In this document: one piece after another, positions 22,930 to 32,243 of the stretch | Layout: each line of letters begins with the position of its first letter | Position numbering within the stretch: the first letter of the stretch is position 1 | DNA from: Benincasa hispida | Lineage: Eukaryota > Streptophyta > Magnoliopsida > Cucurbitales > Cucurbitaceae | DNA length: 64,000 nt | Direction: 5' to 3' | NCBI RefSeq assembly: GCF_009727055.1 | Contig: NC_052350.1 | Span: forward strand, 20,434,365-20,498,364 | The notes under the pieces: model-generated | What the model saw: only the letters and a program-made list of their open reading frames with translations | Told to the model about the DNA's origin: nothing | The model's database searches: none | Position numbers and translations under genes: made by a program

Positions 22930-23328
22930 GGGAAGAAGAAGGGGTCTGGTTTAAACCAGACCCCTCTCTCGACGTCGCTCTACGGGCGTCGGGAGATCCG
23001 TCCAGAGTTCCCCGAGAGTTTAAACCAGACCCCTTTCCCGACGCCGCTCGACGGGCGTCGGGAGATTCGTCCGGAGTTCCCCGGGAACTCCCGACGGTTA
23101 ACACCTGGCGTCGGAACTCCCAACACCGCTTTAATGCGTCGGGAGTTCCCCTGACGTCGGTTTGGATGCGTCGGGAGTTCCAGGAGAACTCCCGACGAAC
23201 CTTTACGGCGTCGGGAGTTCCCGAAACTCCCGACGGTCCTTTACTTCGTTGGGAGAGACCGTCTCTCCCGACGACCCAACTCCCGACGCATTAAAACGAC
23301 GTTGGGAGTTCCTGTTTTTCTTGTAGTG
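22930..23328. repeat. CACTA subterminal GC-rich repeats and right terminal inverted repeat
   Basis: About ten direct and inverted copies of a CGTCGGGAGTTCC-type word (and its complement GGAACTCCCGACG) lie between 22980 and 23310, in sequence far richer in GC than its surroundings. An earlier pair of 'gtttaaaccagacccct' words sits at 22950 and 23018. Such subterminal repeats are where CACTA transposases bind. The 14-bp terminus TTTTTCTTGTAGTG ends at 23328. Confidence 0.85.
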
Positions 23329-25969
23329 AGGTCACAGGGCCAAAGAACCTTTAGAGTTAGTACATTCAGACCTCTGTGGTCCGATGAATGTAAAAGCTAG
23401 GGGAAGTTATGAATATTTCATCACCTTTATTGATGATTATTCAAGATATGTATACGTTTATTTAATGCAACATAAGTCTAAATCTTTTGAAAAGTTCAAA
23501 GAATTCAAGGTTGAAGTTGAAAATGCATTAAGTAAAATAATAAAGATAATTCAATCTTATCGAAGTGGAAAGTTTATTAATCTGACATTCCAAAACTATT
23601 TGATAGAACATGGAATAGTATCTCAATTCTCAGTACCTGGTACACCCCAACAGAATGGTGTATTAGAAAGGAGAAATCAAACCCTGTTGGACATGGTTCG
23701 GTCTATGATGAGTTACGCTTCCTTACCTGACTCGTTTTGGGGTTATGTAGTGGAAACTGTAGCATATATTTTAAACTGTATTCCATCCAAGAGTGTTACC
23801 ATAACACCTTTGGAGTTATGAAATGGTCGTAAAGTTAGTTTACGTCATTTTAGAATTTGAGGTTGTCTAGCACATGTGCTTGAGGCTAATCCTAAGAAAC
23901 TGAAATCTCGTTCAAAATTGTGCCTATTTGTAGGCTACCCCAAAGGAATGAGGGGTGGTTACTTTTTTGACCCAAAAGAAAACAAAGTGTTTGTATTGCC
24001 AAACGTTACTTTTCTGGAAGAAGACCATATAAGGGAGCACAAGCCCCACAGTAAAATTGTGTTGAATGAACTTTCCAAAGAAATTACTGAACCTTCAACA
24101 AGAGTTGTTGAAGAACCCAATACTTCAACAAGAGTTGTTGAAGTTGGATCATCTAGTAAGTTAAAATTCACCTCAAGTGTTGAGGGAACCTTGACGCAGT
24201 GGGAGGGTTGCAAACCCACCTGTCTGTTACATGGGTTTAACTGAAATCCTAGCTATGGTAACTCACGAAGATATTGACGATCCATTGTCTTACAAGAAGG
24301 CAATGAAGGATGTTGACAAAGATGAATGAATCAAAGCTATGGATCTCGAAATAGAATCAATGTACTTCAATTCAGTATGGGATCTTATAGATTAACCTGA
24401 TGGGGTAAAACCTATAGGTGACAATGGATCTATAAGAGAAAACGAGGTGCTGATGGGAAGGTGTAAACCTTTAAGGCTAGTATGGTGACAAAGGGTTATA
24501 CCTAGGTTGGAGGAGTTAACTATGAGGAGATTTTCTCACCGGTTGCCATGCTTAAGACTATCCAGATCCTTATGTCCATTGCCTCATATTATGACTATGA
24601 GATTTGATAGGTGGACGTTAAGACTGCCTTTCTGAATGATAATCTTGATGAGACCATTTATATAGAGAAGCCTAAAGGATTCATAATCCAAGGTTAAGAG
24701 CAAAGGGTTTACAGGCTTAATCGATCCATTTATGGACTGAAGCAAGCCTTTCGATTTTGGAACATAAGGTTTGATACTGCGATCAAATCTTATGGCTTTG
24801 ATCAAAATGTTGATGAGCCTTATGTATACAAGAAGATCATCAACAGTTTAGTTGCTTTCTTAGTGTTATATGTAGACAATATCCTACTCATTGGGAATGA
24901 TGTAGCTCTACTAACTGAAGTTAAGAATTGGCTAGTGACCCAATTCCAAATGAAAGATTTGGGAGAGACTCACATTTTTATGGGAATCCAGATCTTCCAA
25001 GATCGAAAGAAAAAAACGCTAGCTCTATCTCAAGCATCGTACATTGACAAAATGCTTGTCAATTATTCGATGCAAAACTCCAAGAGAGGCTTACTGCCTT
25101 TCAGGCATAGAGTGATATTGTTTAAGGAACGGTGTCCTAAGACACCTCAAAAGGTTGAGAAAATGATACATATCCCCTATGCATCGGCTGTTGGCAACCT
25201 AATGTATGCGATGTTATGTACGAGACTTGGCATCTATTATGTGGTGGGGATAGTCAGTAGATATCAGTCTAATCCAAGATTTGATCATTGGACCGCCTTA
25301 ATGATATCCCCAAGTATCTATGAAGAATGAGAGACTACATGCTAGTGGATGGTTCTAAGGATCTGACCCTTACTAGATACACATACTCTGATTTTCAAAC
25401 TGATAAGAATTCTAGGAAATCTACATAAGGACCAGTATTCACTCTCAATGGAGGGGCAGTAGTTCGAAGGAGCACCAAGTAAGGGTGCATTGCTGACTCC
25501 ACTATGGAGGTCAAGTATGAAGCAGCTTGTGAAGCTCCTAAGGAAGCTGTTTGGCTAGGAAATTCTTGATGGATCTGGAAGTCGTTCCAGACATGTCAAA
25601 ACCCATCACACTTTAATGTGATAATAGTGGTGTTGTAGCTAATTCTCGAAAGCCTAGGAGTCACAAGTGTGAAAAACACATAGAGCGGAAGTATCACCTC
25701 ATTCGAGAGATTGTGCATCGTGGGGATGTGATCGTCAAGGAGATATCTTCGGAGCACAATGTTGCTGGTCCATTTACAAAGGCCCTCATGGTTAAGGTGT
25801 TTAAAGGTCACCTGCTGAGTATGGGTCTATGGGACAGGCTACATTTAGACTGGCAATTGGGAGATTTTTTACAGGGTGGTTTGTTCTCTAGTTTATTGCT
25901 TTGTGTACTTTGTATTACAGTTTGACTTTTACACTGTACACCCCACTAGCTTTAGGTCAAGTGTGAGAT
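23329..25969 (+). pseudogene. Copia pol: integrase, reverse transcriptase, RNase H (degenerate)
   Basis: The integrase core runs 23335-23870. It has LVHSDLCGPMNV, FITFIDDYSRYVYVYLM and PQQNGVLERRNQTLLDMVR. The segment normally SDRGGE reads SYRSGK, so the second catalytic Asp is lost. After stops at 23819 and 23860 the frame continues (SRSKLCLFVGYPKGMRGG). Reverse transcriptase lies at about 24480-25330, with QVDVKTAFLNDNLDETIY, LNRSIYGLKQAF and LYVDNILLIGND, where the usual YVDD is YVDN. RNase H wording follows at 25610-25840 (CDNSGVVANSRKPRSHK, HIERKYHLIRE). A polypurine-type tract (AAGTGTGAGAT, 25959-25969) precedes the 3' LTR. Gag, protease and the integrase zinc finger are missing upstream, where the CACTA element is inserted. 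Confidence 0.9.
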
Positions 25970-27772
25970 TGTTGGGGTTGATACCCTAAATCTCGTATGA
26001 TCCTATAGTTTGTAATTGTAATGTACATTTTATTTATGTAATAAAATATTTGATGTTTTATTTCAAAATTAGTTGCATTAACCATAAACCAACAAACTAA
26101 CATCCAAGGTTATCTTGTAGCTTAAACATGTATGTAGAAACATACGGGTAGATCATGTTTAAGTGATAACCTAAATGGTCTGTTGTAGATGGTTAAGACT
26201 GGATACGTTATCCTGGTGACACCACGAGTATGACCCGTTTTGTAGATGTTACAATTGTTGTAAAGTACTACAAATGATCTGATCCTGGTCATTCATATGG
26301 AGACATGTGAGCGGGGATATTCTATACAAAGAAGTTTGTATAAGACCGAATCATGAAATGTTTAGTCTCATTATATAACTTCATTCATAATAGAGACTTA
26401 CATTTCACCAGGATGACCATAGGTAACATGGCCTGAATCTTGAGTGAGTTGTGAACTGCCTATGAAGGCGGTCCTCAGTCCTTTGATTTGTATGGGTAAG
26501 AGTGGCTAGACCGCGACTCAATAAGCTCGTCTGATTGGCCGAGTTATACTTACGAGCAATTTGTGAAGGGTCATTGTACTGTTGATTGGTCATATCTAAT
26601 GGACACAGAAATATCTATAGTGTGAAAAGTATAGCTGACAGTCTTTAGTAGAGTGTCCATCAATTAACGAATGGTGAATAATTTAAATTAAAGAGTTTAA
26701 TTAATTATTCACGTAACGTTGGAACTGCAAGCTATAGGTCCATGAGGTCCCCTTAGTAGCTCAACGATTTTTAATGAGAATTAGTTTTTAGATTAATTAT
26801 AATTGTTCAAATTAATTGGAAGAATAAATTATTTGTGATATAATTAATTTAATTAAATTATATATGATATAATTAGTATAATGTATTTGAACATTATAAT
26901 ATTAAGTATTTATGAGAAGAAATAAATATTTGAATATGATTCATATATTAATTATATGAATTGGATTCATATGGTCAAAATTAATATAAATGTGATATAT
27001 ATTAAAAGTCATTGGTGAGAGAAATGTATGTTATATTTGATATAACATATAGTTTCATATATATTATATGATAAGATAGTTATCATATGAATATATAATA
27101 AATAATTTATCAAATAAATAAATAAATTTAATTTGATTTATTTATTTTTGAATTAATGTTTTTTGGGAGGGAGTTGACTCCCTCCCCCCTCTTTCTCTCC
27201 AGATCATGTATGTGGGTTAGTTACACACTTTCTTCTTCTCTGTGTGGTGAAGAAAAGAAACATACAGAAAAATCTCACAAGGAGTTATGAGATCTAAGGC
27301 TCTTCATATTTTCTCCTCTCTCAATCCCTTCCTTCATCAAAATAGTCAGAATCCACTCATCCTGGATTCTCATTTAGAGAATACTGAGGTTGCTTTTGTG
27401 GTAGTGACTTTTTTTTTTTTTTTTTTTTTTTTGTGTTCATGATTTTCACAGTGAAGAGGAATTTTGAAGATCTGTCTCTTATACACATCTAGATGTGTAT
27501 AAGAGACAGCATCCAGAAAATACCGAGGTTGCTTTTGTGGTAGTACCCTTTTTTTATGCTTGTGATTTTCACAGTGAAGAGGAATTTTGAAGATTTTGTT
27601 CTTCAAGGGTAAGTTCCTATTCCCTTTTTCTCTTCTTAGTTTTTTAAGCATGTTGTATGTTTTGTTTAATTAAATTCATGATCTGTTTTGTTTCTCTTTA
27701 AAATTGCATTCTGTAAATTTTTTAGAATTGAGACGATCCGTTTCCACTGTACACCCTTCACAGGGATCCTTA
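25970..27772 (+). mobile_element. Copia LTR, 3' copy, with deletion and adapter insertion
   Basis: It starts TGTTGGGGTTGATACCC right after the polypurine tract and ends 'cacagggatcctta', parallel to the 5' LTR. Compared with 13714-15632 it lacks about 200 bp (junction near 26541) and carries a 38-bp adapter with an adjoining repeat of about 100 bp (27472-27610). Its right flank (from 27773) is a different, gypsy element, and no target duplication matches the left flank of the 5' LTR. Confidence 0.85.
27472..27509. other. Tn5/Nextera mate-pair junction adapter (assembly contaminant)
   Basis: It is identical to 2023-2060: the 19-bp mosaic end CTGTCTCTTATACACATCT joined to its reverse complement. 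Minus-strand translation across it gives VSYTHLDVYKRQ, a peptide known to turn up in databases as an adapter by-product. The sequence just left (from 'aatactgaggttgctttt', 27379) is repeated just right (from 'aataccgaggttgctttt', 27517), so reads were joined wrongly here. Confidence 0.97.
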
Positions 27773-30058
27773 AGTAAGTTCTTTGCCAGCCATTGTGTTC
27801 GACCCACAACGTGTTATGACACTTCTTCATCAGTAATCTACGCAACTCCCCTGATCGAGGGAAATATAGACGGTTACCTTTAGTAAGGAGGAGGTCGTCT
27901 TCGACCCAAAACTGACGAGTCTTCCCTTCTCTCGCTAGCTGTACAATTTCCTGAGCCGCCTTATCACTTGCGAGGTGTGCCTTAATCGTCTCTCGAATAC
28001 TCTCACTCAAACTACTGGCTTTTAGATGAGCGAGCATGCACATGCCATATACTTGCTCTTCCGACTAAGAGCATCTGCTTCTTGGTTGGCCCTACCCGGC
28101 CTATGTTCAAACTGAAAGTCAAATTTGACCAAGCACTCTTGCCATCGTGCCTGTTTTGATGATAACTTGGGCTAGCTGAAAAAGTGGCTTATTGAACTAT
28201 TGTCTATCTTGACCACAAACTTGGCACTTAGGGGTATTGTCTCTAGGCTTTTAGGCAATGAACAACGACCAACATTTCTTTCTCGGAAGCGACATACCGC
28301 TTCTCAACGTCATTCAACTTATGGCTCTCATACGCAATGGGGTGCCCATCCTAGAGAAGAACGCCCCCCAAAGCAAAGTTTGATGCAACTATCTCGACTT
28401 CAAAGGGCTTAGTAACATCAGCTATCCTAAGGATCCGTCCCTCTATCCTGGCTTTCTTCAAGCCTTCAAAAGTGGCTTGACATTATGGAGTCCACCTTCA
28501 ACTTGTATCTTTCTTTAATAACTCCATTAGGGGTCCTGCCTTTTTGGAGAACCCTTCCACAAACCAATGATAGTAATTAGCTAATCCGAGGAAGGATAGC
28601 AATTCAGTGACGAAGATCGACACTTGCCAATCACGAATTGTTGCAAGTTTCCCCTATTCCATCTTTATTCGTCCATATTCAATCACATGACCGAGGAAGT
28701 TGATGTGTTGCTGTGCGAACAAGCACTTTTCTCTTTTTACATATAATTGGTTCTTCCTTAATTTTCGAAGACTAACTGCAGGTGGACCTGGTGTTCCTCC
28801 ATGGACAGGTTGCACACAACTATATCGTTAAGGTAGACTACCACAAACTTGTCTAGATATTCATGAAACACTTGGTTGATTAACGTACATAACGTAGCTG
28901 GGGCGTTGGTCTGGCATGACGTCAATGTATCTGTCTAACATATACTGTATCTCCTTGGGAACAGATTCTTTCGGTCCTTCTTTCCCAACCACGAGAATGG
29001 CCATGAAGGTAGGTTCGTCACGGGCTAGCCCTCTCTTCAGTTGGAGGGCCAATATCATTTTCACCCTATCTGGCTGTTTGATGTTTGTCGGCGACAGTGG
29101 GGTTCAACCCCGTAATTACCAAATATTTGACTAGAGGCATATGGATGACCTTGTGCTCGAGGAGAAACTCCATCCCTAACACAACATCAAAGTCATCCAT
29201 CTTTACGATCACAAAATCAGTCTATCCAGCCTATGAACCTAGTTTTACCGTGGCTCTGCGTCTCGCTAAAATTTCACGTTCTTGTGGAAGAATTGAGAAC
29301 GCAATTCCTATTTCAACATATCCTATGTGGCAATGGTACATCAACCCTCTTGAATGTCCATGAAACGGGACCTCCACCATAACTTAGCGTTTTCTGCCAG
29401 GTGTATCGTCACCAAAGTGATCTTAGACTCTTCAGTCACTGTATTCGTTGCCCTGAAATATTACTCCATATCAAAGATGAAATTTCTAGGGCTTTAGCAT
29501 CGTGAGCCCTACAGAAGGACTTAGGTTCGGGTACTTTCACCCTGTTAAACTGGACTACACCCCCAACTGGGGCTTGGTTTCCCACCACTTTCATGGTGAG
29601 GTTTAATCTTGCACTGACGTCCGCGATCTCTGTCCTGACGACATTGAGAGCGGCTCTAAAGTCCTCTGAAAAACTGTTCACCATCTGAACTATCACTTTC
29701 TGTGAGTTGTTTAGTTCTTCGACACGCTCTTCCATATGAGCAATAGAGCTTGTTGAGTTGTCCTCACACTCAAAGCTACCAGATATGGTAGCCTTTGCTT
29801 CTAGGGTCTCAACCCTTGTCATCAACTTCTTGACGAGCATTCCATTTAAGTGGCCAGCTACCACATCGATTCCGTCGGCCTTCTCAGAGATTTGTTCTAA
29901 CCAACTTTCTAGGAACCGAACATGATCAGGGACTTCTCTTAGATAGATCAGTTGCTCTTTTATCTCAACCAACGATCAACATGGGACTTGCCCAACTGTT
30001 TTGTAGCAGACATGATTGCAGCTTTTCAACTTCACGAGCCAACGTGGCTCTGATACCA
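27773..30058 (-). mobile_element. Decayed Ty3/gypsy element, internal region
   Basis: The minus strand carries the gypsy order gag, protease, reverse transcriptase, RNase H, integrase, starting from the primer-binding site GGCTCTGATACCA (+ strand 30046-30058). Gag-like N-terminal coding lies at 30015-29436, with a frameshift after its first residues (MSATKQLGKSHVDRWL, then EIKEQLIYL). Protease-like FVIVKMDDFDVVLGMEFLLE is near 29165-29220. Reverse transcriptase pieces lie at 28900-28560 ([39 protein letters not shown]). RNase H is at 28430-28060 (PFEVEIVASNFALGGVLLQD, FEHRPGRANQEADALSR). The integrase zinc-binding start is at 28040-27775, with a disturbed HHCC pattern. Stops and shifts occur throughout. 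The element is cut at 27772 by the Copia LTR. Confidence 0.85.
29436..30015 (-). pseudogene. Gypsy gag N-terminal region
   Basis: From ATG at 30015 the frame gives MSATKQLGKSHVDRWLR and a stop. A shift by one frame then opens 178 residues with an acidic, coiled-coil-like composition (LEQISEKADGIDVVAG; HMEERVEELNNSQKVIVQMV). No CCHC zinc knuckle is seen. It would build the retrotransposon particle if it were intact. Confidence 0.6.
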
Positions 30059-30568
30059 ACTATCACAATCGCCCTTTCGGAAGCTTCACTCAGCGATTGT
30101 GTAGCACTTGTTCCTTCTCGAGAAGCCAATTCGAATTCGGATCGTCAATGGCACATCGGGTGCCTCTACCGTCCTCCACCCCCGTTTATGAGAAAACGGT
30201 TTTAGAAAACAGGTTTAGAGGAAAAGGTTTTCACAAAAGTTTGAAAGCATGATTTGAGTAAAGAAAGCTTGTAGTAGACTAGAAAACAATAAGCAACAAC
30301 AACGACTTTATAGCATACTATTCCGGGTATGAGGAAATGATGGTTAGTCTTATCCCCATATAGTGCATTTTGAATAAAAAGCCAATTGGCACCCTTGCAT
30401 ATGCAAAAGGGCGAGCTGTCACTTACAACAAAAGTACAAGGAAATCAAACTAACTTAACTAATGAAATACATAACATAAAAGCATGATAAAAAGGGATTG
30501 GATTGGCATGTGGCCACGGGCAACACGCCTTGGACAAGCATGACCGTTACAGCAGGCACATGGCAATA
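30059..30568 (-). mobile_element. Probable 5' LTR of the gypsy element
   Basis: It lies directly outside the primer-binding site on the minus strand, where a 5' LTR is expected, and is non-coding. The LTR end next to the binding site reads CGATTGTGATAGT on the minus strand. The outer boundary is uncertain: TGTAACGGTCATGC (minus strand, start near 30555) is a possible LTR start. No second LTR of this kind was found in the window. Confidence 0.45.
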
Positions 30569-31596
30569 AATTTTTGGGAAAATACCTTTATGGTCTCTAA
30601 GTGGATCTAATTTCTGTTTAGTCGTCCCTAGGGGCTCCCAAATGTACACAAAATAGTTCTTAAGTTTTGAGTTTGCTTTCAATTTAGTCTCTAGGTCTCA
30701 AAGTATTACAATTTTACCCTTTAAATTTGAGTTTTGTTTCAATTTTGTCTCTAAGTTTCAAGATTTATACTTTTAACCTCGATTTTTTGTTAAATACTAA
30801 CTTTCAGTTTTTAATGTTAATATCTATTAATGAATTTAAAAAAAAAATAAAAGAATTCTATAATTAATTAAGTTTCACTATTTAAATTGAGGTTTAAAGA
30901 CTAGTTTGGTCTTTATACTTTTGGATTTAGTTTACACTTTTAAAATGTTCATTTTGGTTTCTATACTTTCAAGTTTGGTTTATTTTGATTCTTGTATGTT
31001 TAAAATATTTATTTTGGTCCTTTTACTTTCAAATTTGATTCATTTTGGTTCTTGAACTTTCAAACATTGGCCATTTTGATTCTTTAAAAGTGAAATATAA
31101 ATGAAGGGTCAAAAATATGGTTACATTATAAAAGTACAATGACTAAAATGAACCAAAGTTAAAAATACAAGAGCAAAAATAAACATTTTAAAAGTATAGG
31201 GACCAAAATAAACATTTTAAATGTATAAGAACCAAAATAAACTAAAACCAAAAGTATAGAGATCATAGTATTTAAACCTTAAATCAATTTTAAATTTTCA
31301 CATCATATAATTTTAAATCAATCAATTCATAAACATTAACCCCAAAGATTAAAAATGAGTATTTAGTGAAAAACTAAGGTTAAAAGTGTAGAGCTTGAAA
31401 CTTACAAATCAAATTAAAATAAAACTCAAATCACAAGGGTAAAATTATAATATTTTGACACTTAAAGACTAAATTGAAACTAAACTTAAAACTTAAAGAA
31501 TTAAAATTGTAATATTTTGAAATATATGAAGTAAATGAAAACTATTGAACTAGATTCAAAATATAGGGACCGAAAAGAGTTTTTCCCAAAATTTTT
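30569..31596. repeat. Nested fold-back (long inverted repeat) element
   Basis: The ends are ATTTTTGGGAAAA (from about 30569) and TTTTTCCCAAAAT (to about 31592). The outer arms (about 30570-30890 and 31275-31595) are inverted copies built on 'tttagtctctaagttt' and 'aaattgaaac'. The inner arms (about 30893-31080 and 31090-31270) are a second inverted pair built on 'ttggttctatacttt' words. No coding capacity. It resembles a MITE inserted in another MITE. A related single fold-back lies at 48257-48862. Confidence 0.7.
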
Positions 31597-32243
31597 ATAC
31601 AAAATAAAAAAAGAATACACACAACAAGGAACTTGATATATATATTATTTATTCTAAATATTTATCCCTCTGATGTACATACAAAATCCTTATCCCATAT
31701 ATATATTCTTATCCAAAAAAAACCTCCATATCCCGTATATGATAAATTAATGTATTTCAAGTCGGTGAATAATATGTCCAATAATGAAAAATCAAATACA
31801 AGCATCTTTCATTATTCTTAGTCATCCCATTTCCTTACAAACTTTGACCTTCCCAGCCAGCCTTTTGTTTTTAGGTAAGTAATGAATATCTGGCCAAAAA
31901 ATTACCAAAAGAAAATAAATTCAGGGAGTGAACAGAAAAAAAAAATAATAATAAAAGAAAACTAATAAAGGAAAAAGAAATTCATAGTTCATATAATAAT
32001 ATTATATTGGCAGAAGAAAAAAACTTGTATACTTATTTGGCTTATTAAAACTCAAAGTAAGTCATCACACAATCTCTTTCCTTGGTGAAAATTTATATAT
32101 ATATATATATATATGCTTGAAGTTTTAACCATTTTAGTGATACAAATCACTCAAGCATTATTTGGGAAAGAAATTGTTCCCTCCAATATATATAATATAG
32201 TCATATGATTAATTAATAAGACCAAATCAGCCTCGTCACGTAT
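31597..32243. other. 3' flank of the first transporter gene
   Basis: AT-rich, with an (AT)n microsatellite near 32094-32114. The block 31805-32140 is the homologue of the left part of the pseudogene at 7.8-8.2 kb. No other gene is visible. Confidence 0.5.

Larger units (their letters stand above)
17960..23328 (-). mobile_element. CACTA (En/Spm) DNA transposon, left end truncated
   Basis: The right end is clear. The plus strand ends TTTTTCTTGTAGTG at 23328, which is CACTACAAGAAAAA on the minus strand, the CACTA terminal inverted repeat. Inside it is a GC-rich subterminal repeat zone (22930-23310), then a minus-strand tnp2 transposase (22045 to about 18600) and the start of a second minus-strand ORF (18381-17971). 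The matching left terminus was not found, and the second ORF breaks off at a splice donor near 17970. The element lies inside Copia pol: integrase sequence starts directly at 23329. The expected 3-bp target duplication (agg, 23329-23331) has no findable partner because the left end is gone. Confidence 0.88.

Noticed and set aside
22980..23310. CRISPR-like array of repeated CGTCGGGAGTTCC words
   Set aside because: The genome is eukaryotic, the spacing is irregular, the words occur in both orientations, and the stretch ends in a CACTA terminus. It is the subterminal repeat zone of the transposon.
27370..27651. 93-codon minus-strand frame
   Set aside because: It spans the adapter (VSYTHLDVYKRQ) and a duplicated LTR segment, so it is an artefact.
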